From contig DAOSOK010000003.1 of NCBI GenBank assembly GCA_035373905.1, positions 12,561-76,560 of the forward strand: a stretch of 64,000 nucleotides of DNA, written 5' to 3'. This document shows, piece after piece, positions 7,965 to 16,694 of this stretch; the stretch's first letter is position 1, and every line of letters begins with the position of its first letter. A model generated the notes under the pieces. The model saw only the letters and a program-made list of their open reading frames with translations. It was not told the DNA's origin and did no database searches. A program made the position numbers and the translations under genes. Source of the stretch: Candidatus Ozemobacteraceae bacterium. GTDB taxonomy: Bacteria > Muiribacteriota > Ozemobacteria > Ozemobacterales > Ozemobacteraceae.

Positions 7965-10778
7965 TCAACGACGGAGCCGGCCGATGGAGAAGAGCCTGAG
8001 GGGCTCGGTCTTTCCCTTCAGGGTGATGGGCTCCAGCGGCTCGAGGGATATTTCCGACTCCAGGCGGTCGACGACGGCCTCGGAAATGATGATCGAAGGG
8101 CCGGGACGGGCGGCGGCGGTCGTGCAGAGACGGGCGGCCGTATTCACCGAATCGCCGATGACGGTGTAGTCGATGCGTCCCTCGCGCGAACCGACTTTCC
8201 CGGAAATGGCGGGACCGTAATGGATGCCGATGTCGGTGCGAAGCGGTGCGAGACCCGCACCGGCGCGCTCGCCGTTCATCGTCTCCTGGGCCGCCATCAT
8301 GTCCCGAGCAGCGGCGACGGCCCGTTCGGCCGGGTGGGGCGCGCCCTCTCGCGCGAAGAAGACGGCCATGACGGCGTCGCCGATCAGCTTGTCGATGCTT
8401 CCCTCGTTGGCCCTGATGACGGGGTCGAGCCGGGAGAAATACCCGTTCAGCAGGTCGATCACCGCTTCGGGAGAGATGCGTTCGAGGAGCGCGTCGAAGC
8501 CGTGGAGGTGGGAAAAGAGAATCGCCACGTCGCGCCGTTCCCCGCCGAGCTCGAGACTTTCCGAATCGTCTTTGCGCACCTCGTCCCATACCTGGTCGGA
8601 AACGAGCCGGCGCATGCGCTCGCGATGCCCCAGCTTCTCGGCCATCTGATTGAAGGTCGCGGCGAGCCTGCCAAGCTCGTCGTCGGAAGTGACGGGCGTC
8701 CGAGCGTCGTAGTTTCCGCGGGCGATGTCGCCGACGAACGCCGTGAGCGCGCCCACCTGGTCGACGAGGCGCCTCGACAGGAAGAGGGCGCAGCCGATCA
8801 TCCAGATGACGCTCCAGGCCAGCATCAGCCCCAGGAACTGGAGAATGGTGCGGCGGCCTTCGTCGAGCAGGGCCGCATCGACCCAGCCCGCCAGCAGGTA
8901 GCCGCCGATCTGCTCGGGGAAAAAGCCCGTGACCAGCGCCTGCTTCCGGCTCAGGCTGCAGAAAGCCGTCTCGTGGGCCCTGAAGGACTGGACTCTGTAG
9001 AACAGGTTCATGAGCTCCGGATCGCGCCGCATGCCGGCGGGCAGGAGAGTCCCGTCGCTCCTGAGCACGCAAACACGCACGGCCCCGTATTCCCCCGCTT
9101 TCGAACGCCCGATCATCCGCTCGATGAACGGACGAGCGAACTCGGTTTCATCGAACGCATAACCGATGAGGCCGAGGATTCGCCCGCCCCTGTCGGCAAG
9201 CCAGGCATACCTTGCGACCATGTTCCGCTTGCCGATGCGCATCTTGTTGAATTCGCCGATCTCCCTGGAGGCGTTCGCCAGGGCGCGTTCGAGGTCGTCG
9301 CCCTGGACCAGCGGCTGGCTGCGATACAGCGCGTCCGGCGCCTTTCTCCCCGTTGCCTCGATCATGCGCGCGAGGAGAAGGCGAAGAATGACCGGATAGT
9401 CCCCTCCCTTATGGATCGGCGGAATCCCCCTGCCCCGGTGAATCTCCCTGCCGTCCGCCAGGATGACGAGCATTTCGTAACGCCGGAGCTCCGACGCGAA
9501 CGATGCCACGCGGCCCTCGACTGAATTTTTAGATATAATATCGTTTACAATAACAGACTCGAATGCTTCGAGTTCGTGTCTGCGACTTTTCTGGAATTCC
9601 CGATAGGAGGAGTCGATCGAGGAGAGGCTGCTCTTGAGCAGACCCTCCCATCTGTTCTTTTCGAGCCGGGCCGTTTCCCGGGATCGTTCCCAGCCGAAGC
9701 CGCACAGCATGACGACGGGCAGAACCGCCGTGACGAGGAACATGATGACCACCTGGGTCCGAAGCGACAAAACGGGCGGATGCTCCCGCATCCAGCTCAT
9801 CCAGCCGGCGAAAGTGGCACTCGCCGCGATCAGGCACGCCAGGAACCTGATCGCTCCGGCCCATTCCGCAAGCCGGCCATCGATGCGGTCCCGGCGGATT
9901 CCCACGAGGGCGTATCGACCGTTTTCGTGGGGGATGTAGCGCGCCATCCATAATCCGTCGGGTGTTTCGATCTCGGTCTGGTTCCAGAGCAGCCGCGAGA
10001 CCACCTGCTCCGGAGGGCGGAGCCGGGTGAGGCGGGCCTCGCAGACAATGCCGCGGGGAGATTTTCTGACGATCATCGCCTGGTCGGGGACGAAGGAGAG
10101 ACGCGAGATGGAATCACGGGCGATACGGCGCGAGGGAAGCTTCAGCGGGTCGATGAACAGCCAGAGGCCGCCGCTGCCTCCGGAGCCGCACGGAATGGCC
10201 CAGGAGAGGCGGAGCCGGTACCGGTCGAGGAAATACTGCGGCATCCCGTCCGAGCCCGCCAGGTCCTGCGGGGACGTGAAGCTTCCGTGCATGCTCCGGC
10301 AGATCCGCTGCGCCCGGTCGCCGCGCGCGGCAGAGGCCTCCTCGCCGGATTCCCCGGTGACGAGCGCCACGACCTCGGCCCAGAGCATTTCCCGGGTCCG
10401 GGCCGGCTCGTTGCCGGACTGCCAGGCGATCCGACCGGCCGCATCGAACGCGAACACGTCGGCAGCGGGAAACAGGCGTTTCATCGCCCTGCCCGCGGTC
10501 CTCGCGGTCTTCGCATCCCACGGCCGCGCCCGGGCCGCCCGGAGCACCGGTTCCGCGCTTTGCCGCATCCAGCGGTTCCGGTTGAACCGCTCGGCCATGT
10601 CGAGAACCGTCGATGTCAGCGAGGCCGCCATATCGTCGCGGTTCTCCCGCATGGCGCGGTCGAGATACAGGTTGAACGCGCCCCAGAACACCGCAAGACC
10701 AGTCAGGACGACGACGACGCAGGCGGCGAAGATCCAGGGTCTCCGCCGGCTCGAACCTGCAACAGTCATGTCGTTCAT
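7965..10778 (-). CDS. Membrane class III cyclase, paralogue 3, lacking the first metal-binding Asp (C2-like)
   Basis: This 937-aa protein shares its architecture with the two upstream genes: TM near 16-36, a large extracytoplasmic region, two TMs around 315-375, a second extracytoplasmic region, a TM near 650-672, HAMP, and a C-terminal cyclase domain (about 745-925). In the catalytic domain the usual FSDxRGF motif reads FSHLHGF, so the first metal-binding Asp is His757. The second metal Asp (LIGDAVMA), substrate Lys (DKLIGD), class IIIb Thr (DYTVIGD) and transition-state Asn and Arg (VNTAAR) are all present. It can therefore offer the substrate/transition-state half of an active site but probably not the metal half. 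It is the last gene of a three-gene unit, starting in an ATGA overlap with the preceding cyclase. Confidence 0.9.
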   Translation of the reverse strand: MNDMTVAGSSRRRPWIFAACVVVVLTGLAVFWGAFNLYLDRAMRENRDDMAASLTSTVLDMAERFNRNRWMRQSAEPVLRAARARPWDAKTARTAGRAMKRLFPAADVFAFDAAGRIAWQSGNEPARTREMLWAEVVALVTGESGEEASAARGDRAQRICRSMHGSFTSPQDLAGSDGMPQYFLDRYRLRLSWAIPCGSGGSGGLWLFIDPLKLPSRRIARDSISRLSFVPDQAMIVRKSPRGIVCEARLTRLRPPEQVVSRLLWNQTEIETPDGLWMARYIPHENGRYALVGIRRDRIDGRLAEWAGAIRFLACLIAASATFAGWMSWMREHPPVLSLRTQVVIMFLVTAVLPVVMLCGFGWERSRETARLEKNRWEGLLKSSLSSIDSSYREFQKSRRHELEAFESVIVNDIISKNSVEGRVASFASELRRYEMLVILADGREIHRGRGIPPIHKGGDYPVILRLLLARMIEATGRKAPDALYRSQPLVQGDDLERALANASREIGEFNKMRIGKRNMVARYAWLADRGGRILGLIGYAFDETEFARPFIERMIGRSKAGEYGAVRVCVLRSDGTLLPAGMRRDPELMNLFYRVQSFRAHETAFCSLSRKQALVTGFFPEQIGGYLLAGWVDAALLDEGRRTILQFLGLMLAWSVIWMIGCALFLSRRLVDQVGALTAFVGDIARGNYDARTPVTSDDELGRLAATFNQMAEKLGHRERMRRLVSDQVWDEVRKDDSESLELGGERRDVAILFSHLHGFDALLERISPEAVIDLLNGYFSRLDPVIRANEGSIDKLIGDAVMAVFFAREGAPHPAERAVAAARDMMAAQETMNGERAGAGLAPLRTDIGIHYGPAISGKVGSREGRIDYTVIGDSVNTAARLCTTAAARPGPSIIISEAVVDRLESEISLEPLEPITLKGKTEPLRLFSIGRLRR

Positions 10779-13666
10779 ACGTCCGCCTCAGTATACCCCA
10801 CCGGGTCGCGGGCGATTTCATATGCCCGCCCGTCCTCGACCCCTTCGAGCGGTTCGCAGGGGAATTCACGTGCGATGAGGGCGGCGGTTTCCGCAGAAAC
10901 GATGACCTTCGTGCGCTCTCCCCAGCGACTCACGGCCTCGAGTTTCGCCGCGAAGGCGACCGCGGAACCGATGACGGTGAAATCCTGCCGGCCGCCGGCA
11001 GCGCCGACCTTGCCCGAGATCATCTTTCCGAAATGAATGCCGACGCCGTTCTCGATGGGAAACTCGCTACGAAGCACCCTGGCGCGATTGAGCTCGACGA
11101 GCATCCGCCGCATCGCCAGGCCTGCGCGCGCCGCGCGTATCGCGGGATGTTCGATTCCCACACCGTCCTTGAACACCGCCTGGATGGCGTCTCCCACGAG
11201 CTTGTCGATCTCGCCGCCGAAACCGCGTATGACGCCGTCCATCGCCGTGAAGTATTCGTTCAGCATCGCCGTCACCTTCGCCGGCGGCTGTCGTTCCGAG
11301 ATGCCCGTGAAGTTTCGGATGTCGGAACATAATATAGCCGCATAAATATATTTACTCCCGTCCCTCTCTCCTGTCCGCTCCGCCTCGGTCCCGGCCCAGG
11401 CCGATTCGGACAGGAACCGGCGCATCCGCTCGCGCTGCTTCAATCCATCGGTCATATCGAGGAACGAACGGCCGAGCATGGCCAGCTCGTCCCGGCCGCG
11501 GACAGGAAGGCGGATGTCGAGATTGCCTTCTCCGACGGTTTCCGCCGCCTTCTGCAGCATCCGGATCGGTTCGAGCAGTCGTCTGGAAAGATACATGCCG
11601 ACGCCGACCGCCGTCGCGAGGGCGATGAGGACGCCGGCGCAGGCGAGCGCGAACATCCACGCCGTCTCCCTTTTCAGGTTCCGAACGGGGATCCTCGCTG
11701 CCAGGACGCCAAGACGGAGATAGCTCGGCCGGCTCGTCTGAACGATGTACGGCCCGTCGGAGAAATCGACCCGGGCCGAGACGGCCGATCCTGTCTGCTG
11801 CGTGCGAACGGCAAGCCGGAGAAACTCCCTCGGAATGAAGGGAAGCTTCGGATCGACGACGGTCTTGTTGACGCGGAACAGGTCCCAGCCGGGGGCGTTC
11901 CAGCGACCGGGAACCACGTTCCGGTCGAAATACTCGCTCGAGTCGATGCCGAGCGTCGTTCCGCCGGCGAGCATCCCCGCCACCGCTTCCCCGCGCAGGG
12001 AATATGGCAGGCAGAACAGCAAAACCGTCTTTTCGGCAAGCATCATGTACGTGATGCGGCCGACGTTGTTGAACAGCTCTTTCAAGGGAACGGCATCGCC
12101 GATCAGCTCATGGATCGGCAGCTCGAGTTTTTCTTTTCGTGAGGAGCCTCCCGCCAGGGCCGGGAACCCCGCCGCGGTGCGCAGTTCCTGAAACACCCCC
12201 TGCATCGCCTTGCGTACGACGGGAATCATGATCAGTCTCTGCCCTTCGGTCGACCTGATGACGACCTCCTGGGAAGTCGTCGCAGCCGGGTCGCTCGCCT
12301 CGATGACGAGGATTTCCGTGCAACTGGCGATCTTCGCCGCGATGTCCGCGACATTCCGTTCCGGTTTCCCGGCGACGGTGCGCGCGACCGATGTGAATAC
12401 TTCCTGATATCGTTCGAGGGTATCGCGAAATCCGCGATCGAGAGCGGTCATGAGCCGCAACGCTTCGTTCTGCCACTCGATCCGACGAACCGTTTCGAGG
12501 TCGAGAAGCCGCATGACGCCCTGCATCAGGGAGAAACCGACGGGGACCATCCCGGCAAGCAGAAAGACCACCGCCGTCCGCGTGCGAAGCGAGCCCGACA
12601 GCCCAACCGCACTCCCCGGGGTCGGGGTCGTGTCGGTTTCCGCCGCGCCGGAGCCGGCCAGGAACCCGGCCAGCAGCCAGGAAAAGCCGCCTGCAAGGAC
12701 GACAAGCCCGGCGGCGAGAAGGCGGAGGCCGGCCCCTCCACCCGTCCAGAACGATTCGGGGCGGAAGAGCACCAGCTTTCCCGAGGCATGGGGCGGCAGG
12801 TTCCGAAGCAGGGCATATCCGCCCGGTACGGGCAAGACCCGGCCTGGCTGTTCCAGTAGCGCTGGAAGGGCGAAGCCGGGCAGGTCGCCGGCGCGGTCAA
12901 GCCAGGTCGTTCCGGATGCGTCGAGGATTCCCAGGCCCGAAACCTCTTCCTCGGATGGTCGGCTGAGGATCGCCCATCGATGATAGGAGGCCGGCGGTAT
13001 CGCTTCGAGCGGTATTCGGAACAGCACGCCGAACTTATAGACGCTCTTCGTCTTGGCGACGGTGGGGCGGGACACCGCGACCGCAGTCGGCCGGCCCCTG
13101 TCGTCAGGCACCGTGAGGGCGAACATGGCCGCGGTTTCGAGTTCGTCCAGTGTTGCACCGCTTCCGAACCAGCGGAACAGGGCGGCGGAGGCGCTGGCGA
13201 GAACGGCGGGGTCGGCTGGCCGCGACTCTTCGATGCTGTCGGTCCGAATCTTCTCGTTCAGACCGTTCCAGATGGCGCGTCCAATGTCGGGATCTTCGTC
13301 GGGAGGCCAGCAGAAAGGCCGGCCGGATTTCGAGAAGAGGTTGATCCGAACAACCAGGGGATCCTGGGCCGCAGGAATCACTTGTTCGAACGCTTTCCGG
13401 ACGATACTCTCGACCCTGTCGACGTCATAGCCGTAGCAGTTGCTCATTTCCTCGGAGAGGATTGATTCGAGAGGGGCTGTCGGGGCGATCGAGGCTTCCA
13501 CCCGGTCGGCGGCCATGGCTAGGATCTGTCTGGCATCCTCGAGCTCGCGGCCGCGCGCCTCGCCTCGATACGAGACGAACCAGCCGAGCATGACGAAGAC
13601 CGGCAGCATCGCAAAAAACGCGAGAAGCGGCCGCATGGTTCCAGAACCGGGGCGTTTTCGGTTCAT
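10775..13666 (-). CDS. Membrane class III cyclase, paralogue 2, lacking transition-state Asn and Arg (C1-like)
   Basis: This is 963 aa from the ATG at 13666, chosen because it makes an ATGA overlap with the upstream stop and is followed by a TM segment (LLAFFAMLPVFVMLGWFV). A longer frame would start inside the previous gene. It has the same sensor-TM-TM-sensor-TM-HAMP-cyclase plan as its neighbours. In the cyclase domain both metal Asps (CSDIRNF, LVGDAIQA), the Lys (DKLVGD) and the Thr (DFTVIG) are kept. The VNxAAR motif has become VAFAAK: Ala904 replaces the transition-state Asn and Lys908 replaces the Arg. It should bind metal and ATP but be weak or inactive as a homodimer. Its stop overlaps the start of the downstream cyclase, implying coupled translation. 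Confidence 0.9.
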   Translation of the reverse strand: MNRKRPGSGTMRPLLAFFAMLPVFVMLGWFVSYRGEARGRELEDARQILAMAADRVEASIAPTAPLESILSEEMSNCYGYDVDRVESIVRKAFEQVIPAAQDPLVVRINLFSKSGRPFCWPPDEDPDIGRAIWNGLNEKIRTDSIEESRPADPAVLASASAALFRWFGSGATLDELETAAMFALTVPDDRGRPTAVAVSRPTVAKTKSVYKFGVLFRIPLEAIPPASYHRWAILSRPSEEEVSGLGILDASGTTWLDRAGDLPGFALPALLEQPGRVLPVPGGYALLRNLPPHASGKLVLFRPESFWTGGGAGLRLLAAGLVVLAGGFSWLLAGFLAGSGAAETDTTPTPGSAVGLSGSLRTRTAVVFLLAGMVPVGFSLMQGVMRLLDLETVRRIEWQNEALRLMTALDRGFRDTLERYQEVFTSVARTVAGKPERNVADIAAKIASCTEILVIEASDPAATTSQEVVIRSTEGQRLIMIPVVRKAMQGVFQELRTAAGFPALAGGSSRKEKLELPIHELIGDAVPLKELFNNVGRITYMMLAEKTVLLFCLPYSLRGEAVAGMLAGGTTLGIDSSEYFDRNVVPGRWNAPGWDLFRVNKTVVDPKLPFIPREFLRLAVRTQQTGSAVSARVDFSDGPYIVQTSRPSYLRLGVLAARIPVRNLKRETAWMFALACAGVLIALATAVGVGMYLSRRLLEPIRMLQKAAETVGEGNLDIRLPVRGRDELAMLGRSFLDMTDGLKQRERMRRFLSESAWAGTEAERTGERDGSKYIYAAILCSDIRNFTGISERQPPAKVTAMLNEYFTAMDGVIRGFGGEIDKLVGDAIQAVFKDGVGIEHPAIRAARAGLAMRRMLVELNRARVLRSEFPIENGVGIHFGKMISGKVGAAGGRQDFTVIGSAVAFAAKLEAVSRWGERTKVIVSAETAALIAREFPCEPLEGVEDGRAYEIARDPVGYTEADV

Positions 13667-16521
13667 GGCAGTCCCTCCAGTTCGAACAGGTCCGCCCCCG
13701 CTTCCTGCACGGCGAGCCTGTTCCACGTGAATCCGGACCGTAACCGATCTGCGACGCCTGGGGAGACGACGATCTTCGTCGCCGCCCCGAACCTGCTCGC
13801 GGCTTCGCACGCGGCGGATCGGGCCATGATGTTTCCGATGATGGTGATATCGCGCCGTCCTTCGGCGGCGCCGACGAGACCGCGCACGGCAACGCCGACA
13901 TCGACGCCGACGCCGTTTTCGATCGTGAACAGCCCCGCCGCCTTCCGCGCAGCGTTGAAGCCCGCCAGCGCAGAACGCATTTCGGCGCCGGCCAGGACGG
14001 CGCGCCGGATGTGTCCGGCCTCGTCTTCGCCGGCCGTCCGGGTGAACACCGCCGTGATCGCATCGCCGACGAACCGGTCGACATCCCCGCCGTGACGCCG
14101 GATTACCCGCTCCATTCCGGTGAAGTAGTCGTTCAGCATCGCGACGATCTCGCCCGCCGGATGTCGCTCGGAAATCGTCGTGAAGCCGCGGATATCGCTC
14201 GACAGCACGGCCACCTCGACCTGCTCGGCCGTGACGCCGCCGGCCGAGGCCTCCCAGGCTGCCGCAGAGAGATACCGTCGCATGCGCTCACGCTGGCGAA
14301 GTCCCTCGACCATGACGTTGAAAGAGGTCGCAAGCGTCGACAGCTCTGCGGGTCCCCCGATCGGCAACGGAGGCGCATCATTGCCGGCCGCCACCATTTT
14401 GCCTGCTTTCGTCAGGGCCGAAATGGGGCCGGCGATTCGCCGGTTCAGAAAAACCGCGATCACTACGACCGGCAGCAGGGCAAGCATGAGTCCCTGGAGG
14501 ATCGCACCGGAACTGCGTCGGAAGCTTTGCTCCACCGTTTCATACGAAACCATGCTCAGGAGCGCCATGTTGGAGTTGAACGACGAGGGCCTCACGGCAA
14601 CAAGATTTTTCCCATCTCCGCCATCTCCAACGATGCCCGCACCGTCACAGCCCCTTCTGATGAGATCCTGGCACATTCGGATCAGGTCGGGAGAGTTGCC
14701 TCTGTTGTCGGGATACAACACCGAATTGTACATCTGCTTCACCCGGATGCCGTCCGCATCACGATGCCTCGTCAGAGTATTTCCGAAGCGGAGAGACTCG
14801 TCATCCACCATGATATTGACGAAAAGAATGCCGATGGCCCGTCCGGCCGCGTCCCTGAGGAGCTCCCAGAAAATCGAGGTTTCTCGGGAGAACAGGTTGC
14901 CCCTCATGACTCTTCCGCGGCCATGAAGCCCGTGCAGGAGGGGATGCCCTTCCCCGACGATGTCCGCCGCGTCCAGCCTGACCGTCTGCTCCTGCTTCGC
15001 CGGCTGATCCGGCTCTCCACGAGCGGCTTCGATGATGCGTTTGAAGACGAGTTTTCCGAACGCCTGCATCGCTTTGTCGAGCCCCCCCGTGTCCTGCCGT
15101 TTGATCTCCTTGCGCCAGATCTGCCCGTCGGCCCCGAAACAGACGGCGAAGTTGCCATGCGTCTCTTCCGCCAGGATCCGGCGAAGGGCGCTCCAATCGC
15201 CTGCGGCAAGATGACCCGCAACGCGCACGGCAAGGTCCGACATGTCTCTCTGCACGCTTTCGAGCTGGTTTCTGAACCGGCGGTCCGCCGCATCCACGCG
15301 TTGGAACAGGCGCGAACGCCAGAGCCGCAGGGACGCGTCCTTCGAATCGGCGGCTTCAGACAGGCCTATTCCAAGAAATGCGGTGAATGGCACCCACGAG
15401 GCCAGGAAAAACATGGCGAATATCTTGACCTGCAGTCCGATTCCGGAGGCCTGTCGGGCGGTGAGGAGACGTGCGAGGCCGCGACCGCCGACCAGGGCGA
15501 AGGCGATGCAGCAGCAGCCTGCGGCGAGCCGCAGCCAGCCTGGGATCGATGCGATACGCCCCGGTTTGCAGCCGAGCGCCAGAATATGGCCTTCGCCAAG
15601 CCGGAATGCGGCAAACGTACCGAACCGGTTCGTCAGAATCGTTCCGTCACTGCGCGGGAGCCGCAGATCCCGCCAGCTCGTTCCACTCAGGCGCTTCGAC
15701 GCGGGAACCATGAGACGCGTTCGATACTGAATGGCACAGTAATCGACATTTTCGTAGGAAAGCACTGAAGCGATCCGGCGCTCGACGAACAGCGGATCGA
15801 AGGCGTCCTCCCGAACGTATCCCATCCATCCGCTCCTGGCCGGGCTCATTTCATCGAGGGTTTGCCTGAGGAAGGAGAACCGGAATTTCCGCCCCTCCGC
15901 ATCGACTCCTCCGAGGAGAAACGTCGATGAATGCCAGATGTCCTCGAGATTCATGAAGGGCGAAAGGCGGCTCTTGGCGGCGTTCGAACCCCTTTGTATC
16001 AGGGCAAGTTCCTCGGGCGACATCTTCCTGCCGTTGCACTGCCAGGTTTTCAGGATCGTCGCATTCCAGACGTGCTCGATATCCTCGGCTTCGGAAGCCG
16101 GACCATGGAAATCCATCAACCGGCCGTCCTCATCGAACCGCCAGACCCGGACTGATTCGGAGGAGTGATCCGCCCACGGTCGCCAGGGGTGGCCGAGGAT
16201 TTTTTCGAGACCGATGAAGAACCTGTCCTTCTCGTTCTGTGCGAACGTGGCCTGGGAAATGGATGTGAAAAATCGTTTTTGATCCGTCGCGTTCTGGAGC
16301 CGGGTCGCAGCTTCGGCGATACGGACGGCGGCCTCGTAGGCTTCATTCCGGGCCGCATTTCCGATGGCCCATTCCGCCAGCCAGAGAAAACACAGGGTGA
16401 CGAGCAGGATGCCCGCCCAAATCACGGTTCCTGCCAACCGATGGTCTGGCCGACCGTCGCCGGTGATGGCCGGATCGGCCGCGTCCTGCGCGGAATCGCC
16501 GGGTTCATTGTTCAAGATCAT
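13663..16521 (-). CDS. Membrane class III cyclase, paralogue 1, lacking Lys, Asn and Arg (C1-like)
   Basis: This is 952 aa from the ATG at 16521; an in-frame TTG at 16530 is the alternative. It is the first gene of the cyclase trio, with TM1 near 40-60, paired TMs around 330-385, a last TM near 665-690, HAMP, then cyclase. The metal Asps are kept (SSDIRGF, FVGDAITA). The substrate Lys is Arg (DRFVGD), and the DITIIGNIMARSAAC stretch puts Ala900 and Ala904 at the transition-state Asn and Arg positions. On family knowledge it can supply only the metal half of an active site. The stop codon lies within the ATGA that starts the next gene. The extracytoplasmic regions differ strongly among the three paralogues, suggesting different inputs. 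Confidence 0.9.
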   Translation of the reverse strand: MILNNEPGDSAQDAADPAITGDGRPDHRLAGTVIWAGILLVTLCFLWLAEWAIGNAARNEAYEAAVRIAEAATRLQNATDQKRFFTSISQATFAQNEKDRFFIGLEKILGHPWRPWADHSSESVRVWRFDEDGRLMDFHGPASEAEDIEHVWNATILKTWQCNGRKMSPEELALIQRGSNAAKSRLSPFMNLEDIWHSSTFLLGGVDAEGRKFRFSFLRQTLDEMSPARSGWMGYVREDAFDPLFVERRIASVLSYENVDYCAIQYRTRLMVPASKRLSGTSWRDLRLPRSDGTILTNRFGTFAAFRLGEGHILALGCKPGRIASIPGWLRLAAGCCCIAFALVGGRGLARLLTARQASGIGLQVKIFAMFFLASWVPFTAFLGIGLSEAADSKDASLRLWRSRLFQRVDAADRRFRNQLESVQRDMSDLAVRVAGHLAAGDWSALRRILAEETHGNFAVCFGADGQIWRKEIKRQDTGGLDKAMQAFGKLVFKRIIEAARGEPDQPAKQEQTVRLDAADIVGEGHPLLHGLHGRGRVMRGNLFSRETSIFWELLRDAAGRAIGILFVNIMVDDESLRFGNTLTRHRDADGIRVKQMYNSVLYPDNRGNSPDLIRMCQDLIRRGCDGAGIVGDGGDGKNLVAVRPSSFNSNMALLSMVSYETVEQSFRRSSGAILQGLMLALLPVVVIAVFLNRRIAGPISALTKAGKMVAAGNDAPPLPIGGPAELSTLATSFNVMVEGLRQRERMRRYLSAAAWEASAGGVTAEQVEVAVLSSDIRGFTTISERHPAGEIVAMLNDYFTGMERVIRRHGGDVDRFVGDAITAVFTRTAGEDEAGHIRRAVLAGAEMRSALAGFNAARKAAGLFTIENGVGVDVGVAVRGLVGAAEGRRDITIIGNIMARSAACEAASRFGAATKIVVSPGVADRLRSGFTWNRLAVQEAGADLFELEGLP

Positions 16522-16529
16522 CGCCGACA

Positions 16530-16558
16530 ATTCTACCCCGCGCCGGTCCGTTCGTCAT
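16530..16558 (-). promoter_or_regulatory. Promoter of the cyclase operon, possibly leaderless
   Basis: On the minus strand ATGACG (16553-16558), a 17-nt spacer and TAGAAT (16530-16535) end 8 nt before the ATG at 16521. Transcription would start at or within 2 nt of that ATG, and no Shine-Dalgarno precedes it. If the TTG at 16530 is the true start, this assignment fails. Confidence 0.45.
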
Positions 16559-16694
16559 TTCCGTGGAAACGGCCTTCAACACCGCACCACAGGTTGCGGC
16601 TCAGGGCCGGGGGCGGATCGGCCGATACTAGGATAAGGAAGTCCGACATCCCGTCGGTCTTCCTCAGACACTTTTTCCGGAGGCAGACACAGCT

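Noticed and set aside
13667..13810. N-terminal extension of cyclase 2.
   Set aside because: It lies wholly inside the cyclase 1 catalytic domain, is Arg-rich and lacks a membrane segment; the ATGA overlap start is better.
14011..15768. Long plus-strand frame opposite cyclase 1, and similar ones at 8220-9524, 16533-18215 and 55650-58004.
   Set aside because: All lie antisense to genes with recognisable motifs and have the typical composition of shadow frames in GC-rich DNA.
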